Origin: Celeribacter ethanolicus
Lineage (GTDB): Bacteria; Pseudomonadota; Alphaproteobacteria; Rhodobacterales; Rhodobacteraceae
Reading direction: 5' to 3'
NCBI RefSeq assembly: GCF_001550095.1
Contig: NZ_LRUC01000049.1
Coordinates: 43,763 to 107,762, forward strand
DNA length: 64,000 nt
Shown: piece by piece, positions 38,747 to 47,364 of the stretch
Layout: each line of letters starts with the position of its first letter
Numbering within the stretch: position 1 is the first letter of the stretch
Position numbers and translations under genes: made by a program
The notes under the pieces: generated by a model
What the model was told of the DNA's origin: nothing
The model's input: the letters and a program-made list of their open reading frames with translations, nothing else
Databases searched by the model: none

Positions 38747-38789
38747 GGTCTACCCTCCGTCGAAGTCTCTCTGGTGGCCCTTCGGCCGC

Positions 38790-39470
38790 TTACTGGTTGC
38801 GCGAGCCACGGCCCAGGGCCCGGCTCAACTGGGCGGCCACCTGCGACTGGCTGCGCTGGAAGCCCGCGACATCGGGCGTGGTGACATTCATCGTGATATT
38901 GACGGGCCGTGAGGATCCCGAGGCCTGCACGCCAAGTTTGCCATTGGCCCCACGGGTGAGCGGCATGATCGCCTCCGCGCCGGCCTCTCCCATCAGCCCC
39001 GTGGCGCCGCGCATCGGGAAATAGGTCGGGCTGGACACCACGCCGCCGTTGGCGAAAGGCATGACCTTGCCCTGCGCAAAGGCCCCGCCCTTCTCGAAGG
39101 GCAGAAAGCTCTGGATGATGCCCTCAAGCCCTGAGCCCAGTACGGACCCGAAATGGCTCGTCACCGGCGTCACGGCAGCGTTGTAAGCCGCCATCAGCAT
39201 CGACTGCCCAAGCCCTTTCAGCGCCTCGGCCAGCGTATCGCCATCGAACACCAACCCGTCGATCGCCTTCTTGAGACCGCGCGAAATGCCGCTTTCGAGC
39301 TTCGAGACCTCGCGTTGCGTCTCCGCCACCGTCGCCTGAAGCCGCAGCATTTCCTGATTGAACGCTGCCGCCATGGCCTCCGCCCCGCCGATGGCGCTCT
39401 CCATCTGTTCGACCCGATCCTCGAAGGTGCTCAAGCCGTTGATATCCGTGCCGTTCAACTCGTCAGCCAT
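38790..39470 (-). CDS. GTA tail tape measure protein (g11-type)
   Basis: A 226-residue protein with an N-terminal coiled coil (VEQMESAIGGAEAMAAAFNQ and the following heptads), a hydrophobic middle (LGQSMLMAAYNAAVTPVTSHFG) and a tail-measure type end with PTYFPMRGATGLMGEAGAEA. The short length agrees with the short GTA tail. Its start overlaps the chaperone gene upstream by 8 bp. Confidence 0.9.
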   Translation of the reverse strand: MADELNGTDINGLSTFEDRVEQMESAIGGAEAMAAAFNQEMLRLQATVAETQREVSKLESGISRGLKKAIDGLVFDGDTLAEALKGLGQSMLMAAYNAAVTPVTSHFGSVLGSGLEGIIQSFLPFEKGGAFAQGKVMPFANGGVVSSPTYFPMRGATGLMGEAGAEAIMPLTRGANGKLGVQASGSSRPVNITMNVTTPDVAGFQRSQSQVAAQLSRALGRGSRNQ

Positions 39471-39690
39471 GATCTTGCCCTTTCATTCCATCTTCGTCGG
39501 GAAAGGCCTTCGCCAGTTCCTCAAGCCGCGCGCGGCCCATCGGTGCCGTGCCGCTGCCCGCCCCCAGCATGAGCAAAAGCTCGGCCGGGGTGAGCGCCCA
39601 GAACTCGGCCGGTCTGAGACCCAGCCCCTTGATCCCGAGCCGCATCAGCGCAGGCCATTCGAACCCGCCCTTGTCCGAAATCATCCCCAT
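39463..39690 (-). CDS. GTA tail assembly chaperone-like protein (g10.1-type)
   Basis: A 75-residue protein starting MGMISDKGGFEWPALMRLG with LGLRPAEFWALTPAELLLML, the pattern of the Rcc01693-type phage tail assembly chaperones. It lies between the g10-type gene and the tape measure, where lambda-type phages carry the second chaperone product. No slippery sequence joins it to g10; it has its own ATG with a GGGAGAACGTC leader. Confidence 0.88.
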   Translation of the reverse strand: MGMISDKGGFEWPALMRLGIKGLGLRPAEFWALTPAELLLMLGAGSGTAPMGRARLEELAKAFPDEDGMKGQDHG

Positions 39691-39708
39691 GACGTTCTCC
39701 CTTGGACC

Positions 39709-40023
39709 TTACGCGGGCACCGTAAAGGCGCGCGCGATCAGCTCTGCGCCCACGCGGGCCGCCTCCAGCGGGCCGCCCGCGATCTCCGCGGTCAGGATGT
39801 CGTCATAGCCGCCCTTCCAGCCGCCGCCCCGGAGCCCCGCCACGACGATGCGCAGCACATCCGCCGAAGAAAACCGTCCCGCCTCGTAGCGCTCGACAAG
39901 CGCCACCAGCGTGTCGACTTCGAGCCCGGCCTCCAGTTCGGCCAAAGCCCCAAGGGTCAGTTTGAGAACATGGCGGTCGCCGTTCAGCGTCAGCGCCACT
40001 TCGCCTTGGAAGGGGTTCGCCAT
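39709..40023 (-). CDS. GTA tail assembly chaperone (g10-type)
   Basis: A 104-residue protein of the GTA-gp10 family: ANPFQGEVALTLNGDRHVLK, then LTLGALAELEAGLEVDTL and RFSSADVLRIVVAGLRGGG. It is thought to guide assembly of the tail tube around the tape measure. It starts 3 bp after the major tail gene. Confidence 0.9.
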   Translation of the reverse strand: MANPFQGEVALTLNGDRHVLKLTLGALAELEAGLEVDTLVALVERYEAGRFSSADVLRIVVAGLRGGGWKGGYDDILTAEIAGGPLEAARVGAELIARAFTVPA

Positions 40024-40026
40024 GGC

Positions 40027-40440
40027 TTACACCGCCGTGAAGCTCAGCGCGCCCGCGGACGCCATGGCCAGCTCATAGGTCGCCTCGCCATTGTACGAGC
40101 CCGCGTATTCGATCGAGGTGATCATGAACGCGCCCTGCACCGTCCCGAAATCCGGGATGATGACCTGAAACTCCGGCACTTCGCCGTCGAAAAAGATCTG
40201 GCGCGCGCGCTCGTCGGTGCTCTCGTCCTTGAACACGCCCGAGCCGGAGATCGTGGCGCTTTTCACGCCCGCACCGCCCAGAAGCTCGCGCCAGCCGCCC
40301 GAGCTTTCCAGCGAGGTGACATCGACGCTTTCCGCGTTGAAGGAAATCCGCGTGGCACGCAGCCCCGCGATGGTTTCAAACGTGCCGGACCCGTTCATGT
40401 CCAACTTGATCAGGAGGTCTTTGCCGTTTTGGGCAGCCAT
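40027..40440 (-). CDS. GTA major tail protein (TP901-1 type, g9)
   Basis: A 137-residue tail tube subunit. Recognisable segments are AAQNGKDLLIKLDMNGSGTF, GLRATRISFNAESVDVTSLES, SGSGVFKDESTDERARQIFF and ITSIEYAGSYNGEATYELAM. It forms stacked hexamers of the tail. The ORF fits the small family of TP901-1 major tail proteins used by GTAs. Confidence 0.94.
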   Translation of the reverse strand: MAAQNGKDLLIKLDMNGSGTFETIAGLRATRISFNAESVDVTSLESSGGWRELLGGAGVKSATISGSGVFKDESTDERARQIFFDGEVPEFQVIIPDFGTVQGAFMITSIEYAGSYNGEATYELAMASAGALSFTAV

Positions 40441-40464
40441 GGTCGTTTACTCCGTCTTGGAAAA

Positions 40465-40875
40465 TCAGTTGTCTTCGACGCGCGCGCGGAATTTCAGGTC
40501 GATCCTGCGCACATCGCTGTCCTGAACGCGCCGGGCCTTGGCCGACACGAACCAGAGACCGACAAGCGTGCCCCGCGAGAGGGTCAAATCGGCATCCACG
40601 AGGATGTCCGAAAGGCGCGCGGCCACCTGTTTCGAGGCGAGAAACCCCGCGCTGTCGGACACGACCGACACGGTGAACTCATGCCGCGCGCCATGCCCGG
40701 TCTTGTCGGAAGCGTCGGTGACATCCTCCGGCCCGAGGCTGACGTAAAGCGCCGGGATGGTGCCCGCAGGGGCCGCGTCATAGATCGCACCGCCGACCAA
40801 GCCGTCGAGCGTCGCATCCGCGGCCAGCGCCTGAAAAACCGCCGTCTGAAGGGCCGCCGCCACTCCGTAGCTCAT
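40465..40875 (-). CDS. GTA tail terminator, DUF3168 (g8-type)
   Basis: A 136-residue DUF3168 protein (SYGVAAALQTAVFQALAADA, GAIYDAAPAGTIPALYVSLG, HEFTVSVVSDSAGF). It caps the tail tube where the head joins. Its start overlaps the stop of the head-tail adaptor by 4 bp. Confidence 0.92.
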   Translation of the reverse strand: MSYGVAAALQTAVFQALAADATLDGLVGGAIYDAAPAGTIPALYVSLGPEDVTDASDKTGHGARHEFTVSVVSDSAGFLASKQVAARLSDILVDADLTLSRGTLVGLWFVSAKARRVQDSDVRRIDLKFRARVEDN

Positions 40876-41213
40876 GACGTCACCTCCTCACGCGCATTGC
40901 AGGTCAGGTAATGTCCCTGTGCATCCATCTCTGTGACGGCGAGAATGCGAAACACCCGCCCGCCTTCGACAAAGCGCTGATCCGGCTTCGGACGCCGTTT
41001 CGAGCCGACCGGCGCACCGCGCACCACGATCTTCATCGGAACCCGCGAGACGGTGAGGAAATCCTCGGAAGTCTCGGTCCCCGTCCCAGCCTGGATCGCC
41101 GCCCAGAGCGTGCCGAGATGAACCCATGTTTCGACATAGCCGCCCGCGCCGTCAGAGGTGCGTTGCGCCTCCTCAAGCACCAGCTTGCGATTGAGATGCA
41201 CCACCGCCGACAT
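40872..41213 (-). CDS. GTA head-tail adaptor (g7-type)
   Basis: A 113-residue protein starting MSAVVHLNRKLVLEE, with GAGGYVETWVHLGTLWAAIQ and the end FRILAVTEMDAQGHYLTCNA typical of phage head closure/head-tail adaptor proteins of the SPP1 gp16 type. The start sits one base from the end of the connector gene. It also overlaps the tail terminator gene by 4 bp. Confidence 0.92.
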   Translation of the reverse strand: MSAVVHLNRKLVLEEAQRTSDGAGGYVETWVHLGTLWAAIQAGTGTETSEDFLTVSRVPMKIVVRGAPVGSKRRPKPDQRFVEGGRVFRILAVTEMDAQGHYLTCNAREEVTS

Positions 41214-41809
41214 CAGCTCCGCCCTCCGAAGAGACGCAGGTTGCGGTAGCGCTCCAAAAGCGTGCTGACACCGAACGGCATGGTCGCCTCGCCCACCACC
41301 GTCTCGTGACGGTGCTCGTAGTAATGCGCGGCCAGAAGAAACACCGCCTGCGCCAGATCGGCGGGCAGAGCGCCCCATGTATCGGCAAACCCGGCGGTGA
41401 AGGTGAATTTCGCCTGACCCGCCACCGGGATTTGCGGCAGGACAAAGCCGGTCGAAACCACACGCGGCCGGTGCATATCCGGTTCCAGCATGTATTTCGC
41501 GCTGTCCACCGTGATCTCGGCCCCAAGCCGGTCCACGATGACAAAGCTCGCCACAGCCGTGACGGGCGCCACCGGCAAAACCTGCGCGCTCAGATCGCGC
41601 CATGCGGTGACCGTGTAAAGAAAATCGCGGGTGATCAGCACCTTGTTGGTGCGCGCCTCGACCGCCGCCATGGCCGCCCGCAGAAAGCTTTCCAGAACCC
41701 CGTCCTGAACCCCGTCGTCGTCAAACCCGGTGCCAAGTCTCATATGGTCCCTGAACTCAGCGACCGGCAGCGCCGCCGTGGCCACCTGGGTCTGCTCCAT
41801 CAACATCAT
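41213..41809 (-). CDS. GTA head-tail connector (g6-type)
   Basis: A 198-residue helical connector protein of the gp6/phiE125 gp8 group. Seen are AEFRDHMRLGTGFDDDGVQD, FLRAAMAAVEARTNKVLITR, FTFTAGFADTWGALPADLAQ and AHYYEHRHETV. It joins the portal to the adaptor. The 156 bp to the capsid gene hold no gene. Confidence 0.92.
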   Translation of the reverse strand: MMLMEQTQVATAALPVAEFRDHMRLGTGFDDDGVQDGVLESFLRAAMAAVEARTNKVLITRDFLYTVTAWRDLSAQVLPVAPVTAVASFVIVDRLGAEITVDSAKYMLEPDMHRPRVVSTGFVLPQIPVAGQAKFTFTAGFADTWGALPADLAQAVFLLAAHYYEHRHETVVGEATMPFGVSTLLERYRNLRLFGGRS

Positions 41810-41965
41810 GGTACAACTCCGTATCCGGGCCCCCTGTTTTTCGAAAACGGACGCGCGATCCCCCTTGCTGCTCGAACGGAGGGGGAGCTGCTAGACAACA
41901 CGGGTGTATGGACCGCGCATCCGCCGCCCCGGCCCACCAAGGCCGAGGCAAGTCGTTCAGGGAAC

Positions 41966-43183
41966 TCAGGCGATGCCGAATTTCAAAAGCTTGATCGCCG
42001 CAAAGTCGGACACATCGCCACCGACGCGCTTGGTCGCATAGAAGAGAACATGCGGTTTCGCGGAGAACGGATCGCGCAGAATGCGCACATCCGGGCGTTC
42101 AGCGACGGTGTAGCCGGAGGCAAAGTCACCGAAGGCAATGGCCGCCGCGTCAGACGCGATGTCCGGCATATCTTCGGCGATCAGAACCGGGTAGCCCATC
42201 AGACGCGCCGGCTCACCGGCAGCCAGACCATCGGACCAGAGGAAACGGCCATCCGCATCCTTGAGCTTGCGAACCTGACCTGCGGTCTTCGAATTCATCA
42301 CGAAGGTGCCGTTGGCGCGGTACTGCGCGCCCAGCGCGTAGACCAGTTCAACGATGGCATCCGCCGGGTTGGTACCGTCAAACGCACCGTCGGTGCCGGT
42401 CGCGATATAGCCCAAAGAGCCCCAGGCCCAGCTGTCATTGGCCACTTGAGTGTGGTTCAAAATGCCGGTCGGCTTGTCGACACCGTCGCCATTGATAAAG
42501 GCGGAGGCTTCGGCAGAGACGAATTTGTCGGCGATGCGACCCGCGAGCCAGCCCTCGATGTCGAAGGCGCTGTCGTCCAGCAGACGCTGCGAGGCTTTCG
42601 GCAGAGCGGAAAGCTCGTAAAGCGGGATCGAGATGCGGTCGATGGTCGGCGTCGCGGTCTCGGACAGGGTGCCGGTCTCGGTGACCCAGCCGGAGCCCAG
42701 ATCGGTGGTGTCGATCAGCACGTCATAAGAGGTCGCTTCGACATTGACGACATTGGCAATCGAGCGGATCGACGCGGTGGATTTCAGCACCGATTTGATC
42801 GCGTCGGAGGTCTGCGGATCGACGAGGTACCCGCCATCGCCATTCACGGCGGTGGACATGGATTTGCCCTCAAGCGCCAGACCGCGCAGCGCATCGTCAT
42901 CGCCATTGCGCACATAGGTGGTGAAGGCCGATTTGTGGGACATATCCACCTCTTGCGCGGCAGACAGGGCCGGACGTGTCAGATTACCGGCGTAGGTGTG
43001 AGATTTACGATCAAGCATAGTCAGTCGCTCTTCCTGCTTTTGAAGCTTCGATTTGATTTCGGTCTGAAAGTAGTTGAGATCACTCATGAAACCGGCCAGC
43101 GCGGTCTTCACCTCACGGGTCAGATTTGGGGTCAGATCCGGGGCCGGACCCGACTGTCGGGCCGCTCTTTCGGGGTTGCTCAT
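41966..43183 (-). CDS. GTA major capsid protein (HK97 fold, g5-type)
   Basis: A 405-residue HK97-type capsid subunit. The first 100 or so residues form a helical delta/scaffold region (ALAGFMSDLNYFQTEIKSKL) with a likely cleavage zone near SHTYAGNLTRP, followed by the core (GGYLVDPQTSDAIKS, KASQRLLDDSAFDIEGWLA, INGDGVDKPTGIL, TFVMNSKTAGQVRKLKD). It is next to the prohead protease, as expected for a self-processed head. Confidence 0.97.
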   Translation of the reverse strand: MSNPERAARQSGPAPDLTPNLTREVKTALAGFMSDLNYFQTEIKSKLQKQEERLTMLDRKSHTYAGNLTRPALSAAQEVDMSHKSAFTTYVRNGDDDALRGLALEGKSMSTAVNGDGGYLVDPQTSDAIKSVLKSTASIRSIANVVNVEATSYDVLIDTTDLGSGWVTETGTLSETATPTIDRISIPLYELSALPKASQRLLDDSAFDIEGWLAGRIADKFVSAEASAFINGDGVDKPTGILNHTQVANDSWAWGSLGYIATGTDGAFDGTNPADAIVELVYALGAQYRANGTFVMNSKTAGQVRKLKDADGRFLWSDGLAAGEPARLMGYPVLIAEDMPDIASDAAAIAFGDFASGYTVAERPDVRILRDPFSAKPHVLFYATKRVGGDVSDFAAIKLLKFGIA

Positions 43184-43234
43184 CCAAACATTCCTTTGTC
43201 CTGATGTTGGGTTTCGCGGGTGAATGCGCTGGCC

Positions 43235-43822
43235 TCAGTCATCCCTGAAGCCACCTCCGGCCAGCAGCTTGCGGGCGTCGTTCAAAGCATCCGCGAGATC
43301 GCGCAGCATTGCCTCAGCCATGAGCGCATCCGCGCCTTTCGCCTCCGCATTCAGCCGCGCTTCCTGCAGCATCGGAAAGGTCACCAAAGAGACCTCCCAA
43401 AGCTCCAGTTCCGACAAAAGGCGTGCGCCTTTCTGATCCTTCTGGGCACGCAGCGTCCGGTAGCCGATCGACAGACCGTCAATCGCCCCCGCCTCGATCA
43501 GCGCCACCGCCTCGCGACCCTTTTGCAGATCGGTCAGCAAACGTCCTTTGACATAGAGACCGCGCGCGTCCTCGCGCACCTCGTCCCAGATCCCGATGGG
43601 CTGCGCCGGGTCGTGCTGCCACAGCATCTTGACCGAGCGCCCCTTGGCCTTGAGCGCCGCCAGAGACCTGGCATAAGCACCCTTCATGACGATGTCGCCG
43701 CCAGTGTCGCGATGCCCGAAGAGAGAGGCGTAACCCTCTATCCTCACACCGTTTTCAACCTTCACCTCTTCGCCCAAACGGGCGAATTTATGCTCAAGGC
43801 CGCTGTAGAAATCCTTCTGCAT
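43235..43822 (-). CDS. GTA prohead protease (HK97 family, g4-type)
   Basis: A 195-residue serine protease of family U35. Seen are IEGYASLFGHRDTGGDIVMKGA, the catalytic His region SVKMLWQHDPAQPIGIWDE, and the Ser/Gly motif GAIDGLSIGYRT. It would trim the capsid N-terminus during head maturation. The start MQKDFYSG lies one base beyond the portal stop, so no separate g3.5-type gene fits between them. Confidence 0.95.
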   Translation of the reverse strand: MQKDFYSGLEHKFARLGEEVKVENGVRIEGYASLFGHRDTGGDIVMKGAYARSLAALKAKGRSVKMLWQHDPAQPIGIWDEVREDARGLYVKGRLLTDLQKGREAVALIEAGAIDGLSIGYRTLRAQKDQKGARLLSELELWEVSLVTFPMLQEARLNAEAKGADALMAEAMLRDLADALNDARKLLAGGGFRDD

Positions 43823-43823
43823 C

Positions 43824-45128
43824 TCAGTTCCCTTCCTCGGGCACGTCCTCGGAGCTTTCCTCCTCAAACGGCAGTTCCGGTTCGTCCTCGACCTCGTTCT
43901 CAAACGCGTCGAACGGCTCCTCTTCCGGCAGCTCCTCGCACACCGGCTCAGGAAGATCGGGCATCAAAGGCGGCAGCCCCAGCATCGCCCGCTTCTCGTC
44001 ATCGGTGAGGAAATCCGCGCTCGCGATCCGGTTCCATTGCGCATCGCGCTCCGTCGACAGCGCCGGCACCTGATCCAGATCGGGTTTCAGTTCGACCGCC
44101 TCGCCCGTCATCTCAGACAGCCAATGCCCGATCGCCGCCGTCACCTTCTGCACCAGCGGCAGAACGGTCAGCCGGTAAAACGCCCGGTTCGCTTCCTGAT
44201 AATTCGCGTAGGTCATGTCGCCCGGAATGCCCAAAAGCATCGGCGGCACCCCGAAGGCCAAGGCGATCTCGCGCCCCGCCGCCTCCTTGGTTTTCTGGAA
44301 TTCCATATCCGACGGGCTGAACCCCATCGGCTTCCAATCCAGACCGCCTTCCAGGAGCATCGGCCGCCCGGCATTGCGCGCGCCCTGATGATGGCTTTCC
44401 ATCTCCGAGAGCAGGCGGTCATACTGATCCGCGCTCATCGACGCATTGCCATCCGCGCCCTTGTACACAATCGCGCCAGAGGGCCGCGCGGCATTGTCGA
44501 GCAAAGATTTCGACCAGCGCGACGCCGCATTATGCACATCAATCGCCGTCGCCGCCGCCTGAATGGGAGAGAGACCGTAATGGTCGTCGGTCGGGTGAAA
44601 CGCCTTGATGTGACAGATCGGCGAATGCCCCTCGATGACATCGAACCGGTGTTTGCGCCCGCTCACCGAATATTCATAAGCCACCGGCCAGCCATCCGCG
44701 CCGGGCACCAGAGCCATCCGATCCGAGCGCAGCACATGCAACTCCTGAGGCACCTGCCCCCATTCGCCAACCGCTTCGAGATAGCCGTTACCGGAGAGGA
44801 GGAAATGCGCATAGAGCGCCTCGAACAACTCGGCCCGCCCCTGCGCCGGGTTCGGACGGGTGATCACTTTCAACAGCGGATGCTCTTCAAACCGTTCCGA
44901 GCGGTTCTGCAACACCAGAGGCAGCGCCGCCGCCGCTTCCGCGATCAGCTTGACCGCACGAAACCCGACCGGGTTGCCGGTAAAGCCCACACGCGTGAGG
45001 CTCACCGTGTCCCGCGGGCTCCACGCCACGCGGCCAACGCCCGAAACCGCCGCAACAACCGGTCCGGTCGCCGAGGCTTTCGTTTCGGGCATCACCTCTG
45101 CGCCCCGTTTCAGAAAGTCAAACACCAT
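43824..45128 (-). CDS. GTA portal protein (g3-type)
   Basis: A 434-residue HK97-family portal. The core is intact: GNPVGFRAVKLIAEAAAALP, HFLLSGNGYLEAVG, DDHYGLSPIQAAATAIDVHN, FGVPPMLLGIPGDMTYANYQ and DFLTDDEKRAMLGLPPL. The last 35 residues are extremely acidic (FENEVEDEPELPFEEESSED), beyond the usual core. The start MVFDFLKRG matches the RcGTA form; an in-frame extension of 82 codons upstream is not supported by composition. Confidence 0.95.
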   Translation of the reverse strand: MVFDFLKRGAEVMPETKASATGPVVAAVSGVGRVAWSPRDTVSLTRVGFTGNPVGFRAVKLIAEAAAALPLVLQNRSERFEEHPLLKVITRPNPAQGRAELFEALYAHFLLSGNGYLEAVGEWGQVPQELHVLRSDRMALVPGADGWPVAYEYSVSGRKHRFDVIEGHSPICHIKAFHPTDDHYGLSPIQAAATAIDVHNAASRWSKSLLDNAARPSGAIVYKGADGNASMSADQYDRLLSEMESHHQGARNAGRPMLLEGGLDWKPMGFSPSDMEFQKTKEAAGREIALAFGVPPMLLGIPGDMTYANYQEANRAFYRLTVLPLVQKVTAAIGHWLSEMTGEAVELKPDLDQVPALSTERDAQWNRIASADFLTDDEKRAMLGLPPLMPDLPEPVCEELPEEEPFDAFENEVEDEPELPFEEESSEDVPEEGN

Positions 45129-45454
45129 ATCCGTGTCTCTCCTCATCTTCCGGTCCAATTTCTCGACCTGCCAATCGCTCAAATCCTTGCTCCCGGACGG
45201 GGGACCAGCGCAGACATCCGCCACGTCCAGCCCGCACCCGCCCGGGTCGCTCCCGATAGGCGCCGCCCTCGTGAGAGCCATCCGCGCCTTCGGTGAAATG
45301 AGTTCTAAAGGAGAGGGTAAAAGAAGTTCTGAGCAGGGCGTGCGCTGGGGCGCGTCATGCGCAACACCTTTCAACGCATTGTTTTAATGTAAAATATGAG
45401 GAAACTCTCCTTCTCGCTTGCCTCTCGGGTCTCAATCGCCTTCACTGATTTGAA
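45129..45454. other. Spacer between divergent portal and inserted gene
   Basis: About 326 bp without a convincing gene. Its part near 45385-45405 is AT-rich (TTGTTTTAATGTAAAATATG) and may hold promoters for the portal transcript and the plus-strand gene. Confidence 0.4.
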
Positions 45455-45952
45455 ATGCTTCAGAGAAAGAATTTTGCAGCGATGCGTTTCGGTTCAATAC
45501 GGCCTTTGCCTCTGATCCTTCGCCTGACGGAGATCGACGCGCCACTCGAACGACGGCATCCTGCGCTCTCGCGTCTGTCGTCAACCGAGGCAGGGCGCCT
45601 CAGCTACGAAAAACTCTCTTTCGGTTCCTTAAGGGCAGCAAACTGGATGTCTTTCGTTCTTGACGGGCACATCACTCCGCAGGCGCGGCTTCGCTTGCGC
45701 TGGACATCTTGGGGCGTCTTTCAAATCCGTCTTACCTTGATCCTGCTCAGCGCCGGCGTGATACTCATCCCCTTCAGCCTGATGAAACCCGAAATCGGCT
45801 GGCTCAAACTCAGCTCAGCTCTTTCGCTCGCCCTCGGTATTGGCGGTTTCCTGAGCCTTTCCCTGCAATACGCACTTGCGCGCGCCTATCTTCACCGCAC
45901 TTTAAGGACTGTCGCACAACAACAAAAAACCCCGCCCGAAGGCGAGGTCTGA
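45455..45952 (+). CDS. Unknown two-helix membrane protein inserted inside the GTA cluster
   Basis: A 165-residue protein on the strand opposite to all GTA genes, lying between terminase and portal. A polar 85-residue N-terminal part (LTEIDAPLERRHPALSRL, FVLDGHITPQARLRLRW) precedes two membrane helices, IRLTLILLSAGVILIPFSL (91-109) and LKLSSALSLALGIGGFLSL (118-136), and an Arg/Gln tail. No family is recognised. A start at 45482 is possible. Its last codons overlap the minus-strand terminator of the terminase gene. Wobble bases look coding. Confidence 0.65.
   Translation: MLQRKNFAAMRFGSIRPLPLILRLTEIDAPLERRHPALSRLSSTEAGRLSYEKLSFGSLRAANWMSFVLDGHITPQARLRLRWTSWGVFQIRLTLILLSAGVILIPFSLMKPEIGWLKLSSALSLALGIGGFLSLSLQYALARAYLHRTLRTVAQQQKTPPEGEV
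45924..45950 (-). terminator. UUCG-loop terminator directly after GTA terminase
   Basis: On the minus strand ACCTCGCC-TTCG-GGCGGGGT forms an 8-bp stem with one mismatch, a C(UUCG)G tetraloop and a TTTTTT tail, 4 bp beyond the TerL stop codon. It would end the g1-g2 transcript before the portal. Confidence 0.82.
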
Positions 45953-45954
45953 CA

Positions 45955-47364
45955 TCATCCCAATGTCCTGATCCGTGGCCGCCCCGCCCCGGCCGCGGGC
46001 AGAATCATCAGCTCATGCACCGCCCACACGAGCGCATCCAGCCGGTCCGGCGACCCCGGCGCCTGATAACCCTGCGCCGTCATCCTGATCATCTGGTCCT
46101 CCAGATCGCCAAGCCCGCGCGTGTGGATCACCCGCCCCTGATCGTAAAGTGCGGCCACCGGTTCCGCCCGCGCCGCCTTGCCGCGTGTCGCACGCACCGA
46201 TTTATAGGGCACCAACGGGTCAATCTGCCGGATCACCGTTTCCACCAAATCACCGCCCTGGTTCACCTCCGCCACGATCTTATACCCCTCCCAACGCTCC
46301 AGCGCGTTGATCGCTGCCTCGGCCCAGACCGTCGGGGAGGAGACCGACACAGAGGCATCCTCCAACACATAGGCTCGCCAGTCCTGCGGCGGTCCCTTGG
46401 TCACCGCGCCGACCACGACGATACCGCATTCGTCCGAACCTTTGTGTCCCGTCACCGGCGGGTCCACCGCCACGACGATCCGGTCCAGCTCCGGCACGTC
46501 CTTGACCCGTGTCGCCTCGATCCGTGCCAGAGACCACAAAGCCCCCTCTTCCTCATCGAGCAAAACCCCGTCCAATTCCTGCCGACCCAGTCGCGTGCCT
46601 GCGTAACGCGCCTTGACCTCTTCCAAGAAAGACGCCGCCAGATTGGCCGCATTCGCCTCGGTGGGCGCGTGCGTCGTGACGGTCGAACTGCGTTCCAGAA
46701 GCGATTTTAAAATCCCCACATTGCGCGGCGTCGTCGTCACCACCGCGCGCGGGTCATCCCCCAATCGCAGACCGAATTGCAGCATGTCCCAGGCCTCCTG
46801 CGGCTTGCGCCATTTCGCCAGCTCATCAACCCAGGCGACATCGAATTGCGGCCCCCGCAAAGCCTCCGGCTCATTGCCGGAAAACACTGTCGCTTCGGCG
46901 CCATTGGGCCAAACCAACGTCCGCCGCGTCGCCGACCATTTCGGGCGCCGATCCGGCGGCGAGCAGGCCAGAATGCCGCTGTCACCGAACACCATCACCT
47001 CGCGCGCCTGATCATAGGTCTCGCCGATCAGCGCCACACGTTTCGCGCGCCCCGATTGACGCGCCCGCGGCCCCTCGACCATGGCGCGCACCCATTCGGA
47101 CCCCGCCCGCGTCTTGCCCGCGCCGCGCCCGCCCATGATCACCCATGTGCGCCACGCGCCCTCGGGCGGCAATTGATGGTCCAAAGCCCAAGCCTCGAAC
47201 AGGTAAGGGAGCGCCATCAGCGCCCCCTCCCCCAAGCTCTCCAAAAACTCACTCTGCTCGGCTTGCGGCCTTGAGGCGAGCCAGCCGATCAAGGATCTCA
47301 GATCGCGCGGCGTCAAAGTCGATCTCTCCGCCGCCGAGTTCCCCACGTTTGCGTTTTTCGTCAT
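45955..47364 (-). CDS. GTA terminase large subunit (g2-type)
   Basis: A 469-residue headful packaging motor: ATPase half with Walker A GGRGAGKT (78-85) and Walker B FDVAWVDE (174-181), and nuclease half with RIVVAVDPPVTG and DRLDALVWAVHEL. In GTAs it packs random host DNA. The N-terminal part LIGWLASRPQAEQSEFLESL is conserved in type, so the long start is kept although it overlaps the small subunit gene by 116 bp; a TTG at 47316 behind GGAGAG is an alternative start. Confidence 0.95.
   Translation of the reverse strand: MTKNANVGNSAAERSTLTPRDLRSLIGWLASRPQAEQSEFLESLGEGALMALPYLFEAWALDHQLPPEGAWRTWVIMGGRGAGKTRAGSEWVRAMVEGPRARQSGRAKRVALIGETYDQAREVMVFGDSGILACSPPDRRPKWSATRRTLVWPNGAEATVFSGNEPEALRGPQFDVAWVDELAKWRKPQEAWDMLQFGLRLGDDPRAVVTTTPRNVGILKSLLERSSTVTTHAPTEANAANLAASFLEEVKARYAGTRLGRQELDGVLLDEEEGALWSLARIEATRVKDVPELDRIVVAVDPPVTGHKGSDECGIVVVGAVTKGPPQDWRAYVLEDASVSVSSPTVWAEAAINALERWEGYKIVAEVNQGGDLVETVIRQIDPLVPYKSVRATRGKAARAEPVAALYDQGRVIHTRGLGDLEDQMIRMTAQGYQAPGSPDRLDALVWAVHELMILPAAGAGRPRIRTLG

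Noticed and set aside
39463..40023. Programmed frameshift joining the two tail chaperone-type genes
   Set aside because: No slippery heptamer is seen near the end of the first gene, and the second has its own ATG after an 18-bp gap.
41306..43204. A 632-codon plus-strand open frame opposite the capsid and connector genes
   Set aside because: Shadow of the capsid gene; no recognisable domain and Arg/Gly/His bias.
44037..45296. A 419-codon plus-strand frame opposite the portal gene
   Set aside because: Antisense shadow with long Arg runs; the portal is certain.
45128..45374. N-terminal extension of the portal by 82 codons
   Set aside because: The extension is Gly/Pro/Asp-rich with no similarity in type to portals, and the start at MVFDF fits the family.
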